Assembly (NCBI GenBank): GCA_963734965.1
Contig: CAVTJK010000003.1
Coordinates: 310,001 to 374,000, forward strand
Direction of reading: 5' to 3'
Length of the DNA stretch: 64,000 bases
Origin: UBA4742 sp963734965
GTDB lineage: Bacteria > Actinomycetota > Acidimicrobiia > Acidimicrobiales > Acidimicrobilacustridaceae
The notes beneath the pieces are model-generated. The model ran no database searches, was not told the DNA's origin, and saw nothing but the letters and a program-made list of their open reading frames with translations. Below, piece after piece: positions 46,799 to 55,311 of the stretch (positions are counted from its first letter, which is position 1; every line of letters starts with the position of its first letter). The position numbers and the translations under genes are program-made.

Positions 46799-46875
46799 GG
46801 GGGTGTAGCTCAGCTGGCTAGAGCGCCTCGGTCGCATCGAGGAGGCCGTGGGTTCGAATCCCATCACCTCCACCA
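46799..46875 (+). tRNA. tRNA-Ala (CGC)
   Basis: The 7-bp acceptor GGGGGTG pairs with CACCTCC (46865-46871) and includes the G3-U70 pair that identifies alanine tRNA. The D-arm reads GCTC..GAGC. The anticodon stem CCTCG/CGAGG encloses GTCGCAT with anticodon CGC at 46833-46835. The T-arm GTGGG-TTCGAAT-CCCAT follows, and CCA is encoded at 46873-46875. Confidence 0.95.
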
Positions 46876-46911
46876 CATCTGAGCGGCCCAACTGCGCAAC
46901 GCCGGCCGCAA

Positions 46912-46928
46912 GCGACGGCAGCCGTCGC
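46912..46928. terminator. Hairpin between tRNA-Ala and the Tat-exported protein gene
   Basis: GCGACGG (46912-46918) pairs perfectly with CCGTCGC (46922-46928) around loop CAG. It lies 36 bases after the tRNA and 25 bases from the convergent stop, so it may terminate both. Confidence 0.5.
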
Positions 46929-46953
46929 CCTCAGCTGTCCGTTCGGGACCCGA

Positions 46954-47961
46954 CTACGCGACGGTGCCGGTGATGTCGACGATCACGTCGACGGCGACGT
47001 TGACCCGGATGTTGATCTTGCGATCGTTGGATACGCCGACGACCATGGCGTTGGCGATGGGCGCTCCGGCTGGGAAGTTGATGGCCGAGGCCGCGGGCTC
47101 GCCGGCGTTCGCCGGCCAGATCTTCATGAACCCGATCCCGTCGCCGTCGACTGCGGTGATGTTGACGATGACGCCGGTGGTACCGGGCCGCACCACGCTC
47201 GAGGGCAAGGTGATCGTCCGTGTCGAGTTGCCGGGGATCTTGCCGTCGCCGTTTCGGGAGTCATAGGCGCGCACGGGGGTGTCGAGCAGGGCGGTGGCGC
47301 CGGCGCCCTGGGTGAAGCCCACTCGCGCGCCGTTGATCTGCACGGTGCCTGCGGTCGGGGTGCTCAGGCTCACGAGCAGCCGGGCGCCGAGCGGGTACGG
47401 GCCTTGCTGGGTGGCCGTCACGCGGTTGGCCGTGATGGTGCCGGTGGAAGCGACGGCCGCCGATGCACCGATGCTGGAGATGGTGCCCATGCCGGGCACG
47501 TAGAGGTAGGTGTCGGGGAAGACGCTGCTGCCCGAGCTGTTGAAGATGTAGTACTCGATGTCGCGCACCAGTGCGCCCGCCGGGATCTCGACGGTCGCTC
47601 GCATGCTGGTGGCCGTCCCGGCCGAGTAGGTGCCGGACCCACCCCAGGTCTTGAGCGCGTTCGGGTCGAAGGGCACGAAGTCGTACATGCACACGTCGCG
47701 GTAGGTGTAACCGCTCGTGGGCGACGAGGCGATGGTGGTTGTGACCGGCGAGCTCAGCGGCTCCGCGCCGAAGTGGATCACGCCCGGCGCCGTGCCGTCA
47801 CCCGCGACCGCCGCGTGCGCCGCGGTCGCGTCGCCCACGACCGCGGCCTGCGCCGCCGTTCCGGCCGCGGCCAGCACGCCCCCGGTGGCGATCACAGCTG
47901 CGCCACCTACCAACAGATCTCGGCGCCCCAAGGGCGCGCCCGTTCCCGATTCGGCGGTCAT
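46954..47961 (-). CDS. Tat-exported protein of unknown function
   Basis: The 335-residue product has a twin-arginine signal: GRRDLLVGGAAVIATGGVLAAA, with a cut likely after AQA. The mature part holds an N-terminal segment with two strand-rich blocks and a C-terminal domain (VRAYDSRNGDGKIPGNSTR, VVRPGTTGVIVNITAVDGDG, AINFPAGAPIANAMVVGV, VDVIVDITGTVA) seen in many actinobacterial secreted proteins. It is an extracellular beta-rich module of unknown role. It lies downstream of the CHAT-WD40 gene on the same strand, with a 172-base gap that may hold its own promoter. Confidence 0.65.
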   Translation of the reverse strand: MTAESGTGAPLGRRDLLVGGAAVIATGGVLAAAGTAAQAAVVGDATAAHAAVAGDGTAPGVIHFGAEPLSSPVTTTIASSPTSGYTYRDVCMYDFVPFDPNALKTWGGSGTYSAGTATSMRATVEIPAGALVRDIEYYIFNSSGSSVFPDTYLYVPGMGTISSIGASAAVASTGTITANRVTATQQGPYPLGARLLVSLSTPTAGTVQINGARVGFTQGAGATALLDTPVRAYDSRNGDGKIPGNSTRTITLPSSVVRPGTTGVIVNITAVDGDGIGFMKIWPANAGEPAASAINFPAGAPIANAMVVGVSNDRKINIRVNVAVDVIVDITGTVA

Positions 47962-48133
47962 CGAAATGCTCTCCCTCTGTGTCGACCCTCTCTCGGGACA
48001 CACGGGCGCCTTGCCCAGTGGCCCCGGCGAGCACCCGACCCCCCCAGCCGACGACTGCTCAGCGAAGCAGAACCTAGCGGCGCCCGCCAGCCAGCGCGCT
48101 GGATCACGCGGCGCCCGCGTGGATTCGGGTGTC

Positions 48134-50444
48134 TCAGGCGACGGAGGCCTGCCAGAGCCGGGCGGTGCCGTCGCTGCCCGCAGCCAGCAGGCCTCGCCCG
48201 TTGGCGCTGAACCGCAGGGTCGAGACCACGCCATGGGTGGCACCCTGGAGCCGCATCTGGCCCGAGTGGTCCCACACCAGGAACCGGCCATCGGTCGTGC
48301 CGGCGATCAGCCAGCGCCCGTCGGGGCTGAGATCGACCGTGCGCGCCGGAGTGCTCAGCCCGACGGCCGGCTCGAGATGATCGACCTGCAGGTCGATGAC
48401 GGCGACGCCGTTGGCCGTCGCCACGGCCAGGCGCCCACCATCGGACGAGAAGGCGAGGTCGGCCGCCGAGGCGGTGCCTTCGGCAGCGCGGCACATGTAG
48501 GTGCTGCCCGTCGTGAGGTCCCAGAACCACGGCCCGGCGACGCTTCCGGCCACCGCCATGCGCTGGCCGGCGGCGTGGAACCGCACGCGCACGATGGATC
48601 CGTGGCCTTTGGGGGCCGACCCGTGTCCGGCCGACTGCCAGTTCCCGGGCGCCCAGGCCTCGACCTGGCCGGTGTCGTTGGCGGCCGCCAGCAGATGTCC
48701 GTCGGGCGAGAACTCGACGGCCCGCACCCGAGCGGTCGGCTTCTTGCCCGGCGCCAGCAACGCCACCTGGCGCCGGTCGGCGACGCGGTAGACCCAGCAG
48801 CCGGCACCGCTCGCCACGGCGGCGAGTGACCCGTCGCGGTTCAGGGACACGTCCGTCGGCTCGTCGTCCATGATCCATCCGGTGGCGTACGCCCCGTCGC
48901 GCGAGCTCCACACCCGAATCGTGCGATCGGCGCCCGCCGTGACCACCCAGCGGCCGTCCAGGCTCATGGCCGCCGCCGCGATCGGGGCGCCGTGGGGGAG
49001 GGTCAGCACCTCCTCCAGATGGATCTGCGGTTCGTTCGGGCTGGGTCGCGAGACGTCCCACGCTGATTGCGGCGGTGGTGGTGGCGGCCGGTAGGGCTTC
49101 GGGGTCGGACCGGTCCGGGTAGGCGACGGTGGCGGGGCGGCGGGTGGTGGCGGCGACGTGGTGGCTTTCGGTGACGAAGCGGTCGGGGGCGGCTGAGCTG
49201 GCGGGGGCGGGGCCGCTTCGGGTCGCGGTGACGGCGCCGACGGGGTCGGCGCGGTGTCCACCGCGCTGCTCGGCGACGCCGAGCGACGCCGCCTCGTCGC
49301 GTGGCGCATCGGTCGCCGGCTTCGACGAACCGATGCTCGGCCTCATCGTGACGTCGAAGAGCTCGACGGTCGGATTGCTCAGGAACAGGACCGGTGTGCC
49401 CCACTCGAGGCCGTTGCGGTCGTGGGCGTACATCGCCTTGCGGGCGGCGTGCACGGCGACGTCGGCCTCGCGTCCATCGAGCACCAGAGCGGAGTAGAAG
49501 CTCTGAGCGAAGACCAACGCCGCCTCGTCGGTGATCTCGAACTGCATGGCGACCACGGCCGGCAGACCGCGCTTGATGAGGCTCGTCGCCACTCCGGTGA
49601 ACGGGTCGTCGGCCGACGCCCGAGCGCCCTCGCAGGCGTTCAAGACGGCCAAGCGCAAAGACGGGTGATCGCACAGGATGTTGCCCATGTCGGTTCCGCT
49701 GACGACCTCGTAGCCGCCGCCTCGACCTTCGAGCACCAGCTCTCCCTCGCCGAGCGTCGTGTCGAAACCGGCATGACCGACGTAGTGGAAGATGTGGAAC
49801 TCCTGCCGGCTCAACTCGTCGTTGAGCTCGCTCAGGGTTGCGCTCTTGAGCCAGTGGATCGCGACGGCCCCCGATTCGATCAGCGGTTCCATCGCGTCCT
49901 GGATCCGCCGGCGCTCGCCCACCAGGTCGAGCTGGGGATAGCCGTCCGGGCTGGAGACCATGACGAGGATCCGCACCTGGTCGAGGATCGGGGCCGGGTC
50001 CCGGTGATACGGGCGCTCGAGGCTGCGGATCAGCGACATGTCGTGCGCCAGCCCGACGAAGGCGGACTCGTCGTCCAGGAACATGAACTCCCACGGGAGG
50101 TCGAGCAGCTCAGGGGCCTTCGAGAGCGAGAGGACGACGCGGAGTCCGAGCCGCTTGTCGGCCGCCCGCTCGACCGAACGGGTGAAGAGATCCCTCACGT
50201 CGTTGGCGAGGAGGGCCTTGGCCAGCCGGTCGCCATGGCCTTCCATGACCTTGACGTTCGACGACGACTTGCCCCGGACCCGGATGTTCCCGCCGATCCG
50301 CAGCGAGATGTTCTCGAGCTCTTCGGTGTTGAAGGGCGGCTCGAACACGCCTTCCGCCTCTTCGTTGCGGCTGTCGACGACGTCGATCTCGTACGTCGCG
50401 TCGGATCCCCGCCTTATCTTGACCAGGAAGTTGTCGTAGTCCAT
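48134..50444 (-). CDS. CHAT protease domain fused to seven-bladed WD40 propeller (one frameshift)
   Basis: Residues 1-345 form a CHAT (caspase-like) domain, with the catalytic pair His224 in YVGHAGFD and Cys271 in LNACEGAR, and further CHAT elements LLDLPWEFMF and RGLPAVVAMQFEITD. A linker rich in Pro/Ala/Ser/Thr (over 80 residues) follows, then seven WD40 blades, from HGAPIAAAAMSLDGRWVVTAG to STLRFSANGRGLLAAGSDGTARLW, a complete propeller. An extra base near 49265 breaks the frame between domains; the total (2311 bases) fits 770 codons plus one. CHAT proteases act as cell-death or activation effectors, and the propeller may sense a ligand or partner. A Trypco1 gene lies just upstream. Confidence 0.8.
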
Positions 50445-50465
50445 CGGCCGAGCCTCGTGGGTTGG

Positions 50466-50789
50466 TCAGCGAGCCCAGTGGACGGTGACCTGGAAGTTGG
50501 CGTCGCCGCCCACCCGCGTGATCACCGCGCCGGCTTCGGCCCGAATGGTCAGGCCGAATGACACTTCGATGGCGTTGACTCCCGCGGCGGCGGACTCCAG
50601 CGCCGAGATCAGCGAGCCGATCGGTGCCTCGATGCCGGCGACGGCGTCCTCGAAGCTGGTGACGAGCTCGGTCGCGGCGTCGATCGGGTGAAGCCCTCGC
50701 GTGACGGGCGCGTCACGGTCGTCGCCCGCGACCTCGATGTGGACCTCCTTGCCGTCGGCGGTGACGAAGGAGGCGATCGGCGGGGTCAT
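50466..50789 (-). CDS. Trypco1 (CU044_2847-type) protein
   Basis: The 107-residue protein matches the Trypsin-co-occurring domain 1 family: a beta-strand start (VTADGKEVHIEVAG), an amphipathic helix (ATELVTSFEDAVAGIEAPIGSL), then EVSFGLTIRAEAGAVITRVG and NFQVTVHWAR. Such proteins occur beside trypsin-like, CHAT or caspase-like effectors in predicted conflict systems and are thought to be adaptors. It ends 21 bases upstream of the CHAT-WD40 gene and begins three bases after the DUF4190-like gene, so the three look like one operon. Confidence 0.8.
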   Translation of the reverse strand: MTPPIASFVTADGKEVHIEVAGDDRDAPVTRGLHPIDAATELVTSFEDAVAGIEAPIGSLISALESAAAGVNAIEVSFGLTIRAEAGAVITRVGGDANFQVTVHWAR

Positions 50790-50791
50790 GG

Positions 50792-51202
50792 CTAGAAGCT
50801 GTTCATCGAGCTGCTCGAACTGGAGCCGGCGCCGGCGATGACGACGACGAGCAGGATCAGGACCCACAAGGCCGTCGCGGCGATGGCGATGACCTTGGCT
50901 CGCTGGATGCTGGCATCGATGCTCGGCGTCGCGCCGTAGGTGCGCGCCTCGGCTTGAGCCCGGAACACGACCACCAACGCGACGACGTTCAACACGATCG
51001 CTCCGCAGAAGAAGGACACGATCGAGAGGATCACCGCGAGGTCGGCCTGCCGCTTCAGCTTGGCCAGCGGCGTGCTCACCGGCGGCGGCTCGGGGGGCCG
51101 GGCGGGAGGTGAATGAGGCGGCGACGCCGCGGGCGGAGCGTAAGGAGCCGGGGCGGGGTCCGGGGGGAGGTCGCTGATCCACGGAGTGTTCGGATCGGAC
51201 AT
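50792..51202 (-). CDS. DUF4190-like two-helix membrane protein
   Basis: The 136-residue protein starts at ATG 51202 with GAGGAGGGG just upstream. A proline-rich cytoplasmic head (PPDPAPAPYAPPAA, PARPPEPPPV) is followed by two helices (ADLAVILSIVSFFCGAIVLNVVALVVVF and AIAATALWVLILLVVVIAGA) and a Ser-rich end. This is the usual DUF4190 arrangement. As first gene of the CHAT operon it could anchor the system at the membrane, by analogy with other conflict systems (inference). Confidence 0.65.
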   Translation of the reverse strand: MSDPNTPWISDLPPDPAPAPYAPPAASPPHSPPARPPEPPPVSTPLAKLKRQADLAVILSIVSFFCGAIVLNVVALVVVFRAQAEARTYGATPSIDASIQRAKVIAIAATALWVLILLVVVIAGAGSSSSSSMNSF

Positions 51203-51428
51203 GACCCCTCCTCTCGTCCACGCCACCGGTCCGGGCGAGGCACGGACGTCCCAGCGAGGTCCGCCCCCGAAGCGACCTCAGGCACGCGAGGGTAGTTCCA
51301 ATCGCTGGTTGGGACCAGGGACGCGTGACCGACGACCACGAGCGGCGTGGTCGTCAGCCGCCGTCGAGCCCGCACCTTTGGCGACGGCTTTGGTCCGAAG
51401 ATCGTCGAGGAATCGTACGGTGGATCGC
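51203..51428. promoter_or_regulatory. Divergent spacer upstream of the CHAT operon
   Basis: These 226 bases separate the DUF4190-like gene (minus) from a small plus-strand gene. I see no further gene and no clear -35/-10 pair. The promoter of the CHAT operon should lie here. Confidence 0.3.
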
Positions 51429-51767
51429 ATGGACGATCCGACGAGCCCAGCTGACCGGGCGGCGGTCAGCGACGCCATACCCGTGGCTTGCCGCCTGGAC
51501 GAGGGCGATCTCGCTGAGCGACTCGACCAGTGGCAGGCGATGCTGGCCCAAGCCATCCGTCGTGAGGTTGTCGACGGCGGAGTGCGGCTCACGTTCCCGC
51601 GCGCCCTCGACGTGATCGCCCTCACCGGACTGGTCGAGGCCGAACAGACCTGTTGCGCGTGGATGACCTTCCGGCTGACGGTCGCCATCGACGCGGTGAC
51701 GCTCGAGGTGAGCGGACCCGACGACGGCCGCGAGCTCATCGAGGCCGTGTTCGGGTCGAACGCCTAG
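51429..51767 (+). CDS. Small protein with EQTCCAWM motif
   Basis: The 112-residue protein begins DDPTSPADRAAVSDAIPVACRLDEGDLAERL and has the block VEAEQTCCAWMTFRLTVAIDAVTLEVSGP. Proteins with this pattern (IPVAC-L...GDL, then a Cys-Cys pair in a C-[CP]-F/W-type context) are common in actinobacteria, often next to MerR-type regulators of metals. The three cysteines, at about 23, 77 and 78, might bind metal. No function is known. ATG 51429 is followed directly by the conserved region. Confidence 0.65.
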   Translation: MDDPTSPADRAAVSDAIPVACRLDEGDLAERLDQWQAMLAQAIRREVVDGGVRLTFPRALDVIALTGLVEAEQTCCAWMTFRLTVAIDAVTLEVSGPDDGRELIEAVFGSNA

Positions 51768-51807
51768 CGCTGCTCGCGCCCTCGGCGGCGGACGTCGGGC
51801 GAGAGGG

Positions 51808-52341
51808 TCAGTCCACTTCTTCGGGAGCTGACTCCGGCATCTCGAACAACGGCTGGCGGATCAGCTCGACCTGGATGTTGTCCGGGTCCTTGAAGTACAC
51901 GGATTCGCGCACGCCCATGTCCGGCCCGACATAACCGATGCCGGCGTCGGTCAGTCGCACCTTGGCCGCCTCGAACTGCTCGGGTGTCACCGAGATGGCG
52001 ACGTGCTGGACCCCGCCGAGGCCCTCGGGCACCGGCTCGAGCCCGAGCCCGGGGAAGTCGAAGAAGGCGAGCATGTTGCGGTTGCCGATGTCGAAGAAGA
52101 AGTGGGTCGAGCCGGGATAGTCGCGGTTCTCGAACAGCTCGACGAGCGGGAAGCCGAGCAAACCGTCGTAGAAGTCGATGGTCGTCTCGGGATCCGAGCA
52201 GATCAGGGCCAGGTGGTGCACACCCCGGCCGGTCGAGGGCGCCCGTTGCTCGGCCGGCTTGACGAACTGGGCGCGGAGCTGGCGGCGTCGATCGGCGAGC
52301 TGGGCGAGGGCGGCGGCATCGGGCTCAGGCACGGCCCTCAC
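51808..52341 (-). CDS. VOC family protein (glyoxalase/dioxygenase fold)
   Basis: The 177-residue protein has the paired beta-alpha-beta units of the vicinal oxygen chelate fold: GVHHLALICSDPETTIDFYDGLLGF, then GVQHVAISVTPEQFEAAKVRL and SVYFKDPDNIQVELI. His residues in the first unit and second unit and Glu near the end fit the metal site. It starts at GTG 52341 with an alpha-helical lead of about 30 residues. The substrate is unknown; it may be a lactoylglutathione-lyase-like or ring-cleavage enzyme. Confidence 0.78.
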   Translation of the reverse strand: MRAVPEPDAAALAQLADRRRQLRAQFVKPAEQRAPSTGRGVHHLALICSDPETTIDFYDGLLGFPLVELFENRDYPGSTHFFFDIGNRNMLAFFDFPGLGLEPVPEGLGGVQHVAISVTPEQFEAAKVRLTDAGIGYVGPDMGVRESVYFKDPDNIQVELIRQPLFEMPESAPEEVD

Positions 52342-52357
52342 GCTACCCGGGGACCGA

Positions 52358-52774
52358 TCACTCGGGTGAGTCGAGATAGGCCTCGGTCAGCCAGTCACGA
52401 ACCGTGTCGTCGACGTCACTGGGCTCGCGGAGGTTGACGACGTGGTAGGTGCGATTGGTCGAACCCTTCATCTTGCGAGCGATCTTGGGATGGCTCTCGA
52501 CGCGACCCAGTGAGAACGACAGCGCGATCCACTTCGTCATGGGTCGCAGCTCGGCGAACGTCCTCGATCGCTTGAGGAAGATCCCCACCGAGACGGGCTC
52601 GACGTGGACCGCTCCGATCGAAGTCACGTGGGCCATGACCGCGTCGAAGATCGGACGCTCCCGTTCGGGGCCCGTCGAGAAGTACTCGTCGAGCGTCATG
52701 GCCGGCGCGCACTCGTGGCTCTGGCGGGTGCGGCCGAACTGGCGGCGGCACTTCGGGCAGGTCCAGCTGGGCAC
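52358..52774 (-). CDS. DUF5655-domain protein with N-terminal zinc finger
   Basis: The 138-residue protein begins SWTCPKCRRQFGRTRQSHEC, a CxxC...HxxxC zinc finger. The DUF5655 block follows: FDAVMAHVTSIGAVHVEPVSVGIFLKRSRTFAELRPMTKWIALSFSL and VNLREPSDVDDTVRDWLTEAY. Such proteins are cytoplasmic and of unknown role, perhaps nucleic-acid or small-molecule binding. Confidence 0.72.
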   Translation of the reverse strand: MPSWTCPKCRRQFGRTRQSHECAPAMTLDEYFSTGPERERPIFDAVMAHVTSIGAVHVEPVSVGIFLKRSRTFAELRPMTKWIALSFSLGRVESHPKIARKMKGSTNRTYHVVNLREPSDVDDTVRDWLTEAYLDSPE

Positions 52775-52782
52775 GCCACCAT

Positions 52783-52935
52783 GATGGTCCGCCGTCGCCC
52801 TACACGGTCGTCGACGAACCCGTCGGCACCGAGTACGAGGCCAACCTCAGCGGGCATCACCGGGTCCCGTTGGCCCCAGGCGTGCAGCCGGTGATCAACC
52901 CCCTGTGGGGCGTGATCCGGATCTGGGCGCCCTGA
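52783..52935 (+). pseudogene. Possible 3' remnant of a gene
   Basis: One frame reads SPYTVVDEPVGTEYEANLSG, then HHRVPLAPGVQPVINPLW, and ends VIRIWAP at TGA 52933-52935. It looks protein-like but has no start codon in frame before the neighbouring gene. It may be a decayed or frameshifted small gene. The evidence is weak. Confidence 0.25.
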
Positions 52936-52945
52936 CGTCGCGCAC

Positions 52946-53815
52946 CTACAGCGGTTCGAACCGCCAGGTCTCGCCGTCGACGAGCACGTGGCCCGCGGGT
53001 CGGGTGGGGAAGTGGGTACCGATGACCAGGGCCCGGCGCTCCGCCGCCTGCGTCAGCATGCGGCGGCGCGTCTCGCGGGCCAGTTCGGGGTCGACATCGC
53101 CGACCTCGGCCCAGCTCGGCACCTTGCACTGCACCGGATGGTGCATGAAGTCACCGGTGATCAGGCCCGTCTCGCCGGCCGAGGAGATCCAGAGCGACAC
53201 GTGGCCCGGGGTGTGACCGAGCGACGGTTCGAGGGCCAGCCCGTCGCCCAGATCGGCGTCGGTGGCGATCACGTCGGCCAGCCCCGCGGCGAGGATGGGG
53301 TCGATCGAGTCGGCGAACACCCCGGCCACTCCCACGTCGTCGTCACGTCGGGCGAACTCGAGCTCGGCTTCGGTGTAGAGGTGCCGGGCGTTGGCGAAGG
53401 TGGGGATCCATTCGCCATCCACGAGCCGCGTGTCCCACCCGACGTGGTCGGCGTGGAGGTGCGTGTGGACGACCGTGTCGATCGTCTCGGGGGTATAGCC
53501 CGCCTCGTCGAATCGCTCGAGGAACGGCCAGGTCATCTCGTTCCAGAACGGAAACAGCCGCTTCTTGTCGTTGCCGACGCAGGGGTCGACCACGATGGTG
53601 CGGTCGCCCACCTCGACGATCAGGGCCTGCACCCGCATGGCGATGTTGCCGTCGGCATCGACGAAGTCAGGCACCAGCTCGGGATGGGCGGCCACCTCGG
53701 CCGCGGTGGCGCCAGGGAAGAAGAGCTCGGGCGGGATGTGGTGGATCTCGTCCTCGACCACGCTCGTGATGGTCACGGCCCCGACCGTCCATCGCTGACC
53801 AGTGGTGATCGCCAT
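52946..53815 (-). CDS. MBL-fold metallohydrolase, lactonase-like
   Basis: The 289-residue protein has the metallo-beta-lactamase motif HTHLHADHVGWD, followed by PSLGHTPGHVSLWI, LITGDFMHHPVQ and GTHFPTRPAGHVL. This is the set seen in quorum-quenching lactonase-like and related proteins. The aromatic-rich lead FPFWNEMTWPFLERF between the second and third strands is also typical. No signal peptide is seen. The gene neighbours a PAS-GAF-GGDEF gene (divergent). Confidence 0.8.
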   Translation of the reverse strand: MAITTGQRWTVGAVTITSVVEDEIHHIPPELFFPGATAAEVAAHPELVPDFVDADGNIAMRVQALIVEVGDRTIVVDPCVGNDKKRLFPFWNEMTWPFLERFDEAGYTPETIDTVVHTHLHADHVGWDTRLVDGEWIPTFANARHLYTEAELEFARRDDDVGVAGVFADSIDPILAAGLADVIATDADLGDGLALEPSLGHTPGHVSLWISSAGETGLITGDFMHHPVQCKVPSWAEVGDVDPELARETRRRMLTQAAERRALVIGTHFPTRPAGHVLVDGETWRFEPL

Positions 53816-53929
53816 GGTCGGTCATGGTGGCACAGAACCTGACCGAGCTTCGTGAAGCGGGCGACCGTCGGAGACCCGCGTCGTCGTGTTGCGACCAGTT
53901 GGCGAGGGTCGTCCTCTACCATCGAGGTG

Positions 53930-55298
53930 ATGGATCAGGTCGGGGCCGGGGGCGACGGCAACGAGGCGGCCCACCTGCGACGACTGATCGAGTCGGCTCC
54001 GGTCATCGTCGTCACCGTCGACGGCGGTGGCGTCATCACCTGGGTCGGCGGGGCCGTCGTGGAGATGACCGGATGGGATGCGGGCGATCTGCTCGGCACC
54101 AACATCCTCGACCACATGGTCGTCGACTGGAACCCGATGGCCTTCGAGTCGGTGGGCTTCGCCATGACGCGCCACGGGCTCCAGCGGCCGATGCTGTTCA
54201 AGGTCCGTCGCAAGGACGGCTCGACCTTCGTCGGCGAGGTCACGGCCAACGCCCAGATGGACGATCCCCTCATCGAGGGGCTGGTCGCCTACATCCGACG
54301 CTGGGACGAGCGCCACCTGCTCGACCTCGTCATCGAGAAGCTGGCCGCCGGCGCGTCGGTGGACGAGACCTTCGGACTGCTGGTCGACGTGATGGGCGCC
54401 GAGACGCTCGAGGCCGACGGCATGGTGCTGCTCGAGCCGTTCGCAGGGCGCTTCTCGCGGGTGGTGGCCTCGACCGCGGTGCCGGCCGAGCTGGCCGCTG
54501 ACGGGGGTGCCATCGGCAGCCCGTGGCACCAGGCGGCGCTGACCGGCGAGCCTCGATGCACGCCCGTCTCCGAGCTCCCGGCGTCGCTACGTCAGGTCGC
54601 CGAAGGCCACGACTACGCGTGGTGCTGGGCCTGGCCGGCGCACACGCGCGAGGGAGCCGAGGCCTGCCTGGTGCTCTGGCGTCGCGTCGACGAAGAGCCG
54701 GACTTCACGTGTCGCTGGTTGCTCGACAACCTGGTGCGGGTCACCGGACTGGTGCTCGAGCGGGAGCAGGCGGCGACTCGTCTGCGCCACGCCGCCAGCC
54801 ACGACGTCCTCACCGGCCTGGCCAACCGGGCGCGCTTCTTCGAGCACCTGCGAACCGTCCTGGCCGACGCCCGATCGGGTCCCCTGGTCGGCGTGCTGTA
54901 CGTCGATCTCGACGAGTTCAAGCCGGTCAACGACCGGCTCGGCCATCGGGCCGGCGACCGTGCTGCTCGGCGAGGTGGCCAAGCGGCTGGTCCAGGCGGT
55001 GCGCGAGCGCGATCTGGTGGCCCGGCTCGGCGGTGACGAGTTCGCGGTGGCGTGCCCCGGCGTGGTCGAGATCGAGACCCTGCGCGGCGTGGCCGAGCGA
55101 CTCAGCCGAGCGGTTCGACGACCGATCCGGATCGGCGACGAGTACGTCACGGTCGGGGCGACCGTCGGGATCGCGGTGGCTCCACCCGGGTCGTGCTCGA
55201 TCGACGTGCTGGTCGACGCGGCCGACAGCGCCCTCTACGCGGCCAAGCGCGACGCTCGGGGCGGCTGGCGCGTGGCCGCGCCCATCGGCCCGACGTAG
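53930..55298 (+). CDS. PAS-GAF-GGDEF diguanylate cyclase (one frameshift)
   Basis: The 455-residue product (corrected) has a PAS domain (RRLIESAPVIVVTVDGGGVI), a GAF-like domain (GASVDETFGLLVDVMGAETL to CRWLLDNLVRVTGLVLE), and a GGDEF domain with DVLTGLANRARFF and an intact RLGGDEFAVACPG. It should therefore make c-di-GMP, unlike the two degenerate GGDEF-EAL proteins at the window start. An extra C at 54958-54959 breaks the frame just before LLGEVAKRLV. An inhibitory RxxD site is not obvious. ATG 53930 begins the PAS lead. Confidence 0.82.
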
Positions 55299-55311
55299 CT
55301 ACCGACGACCC

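Noticed and set aside
51429..51767. MerR-linked mercury or metal resistance gene
   Set aside because: No MerR-type regulator or transporter is adjacent; the cysteine motif alone is not enough.
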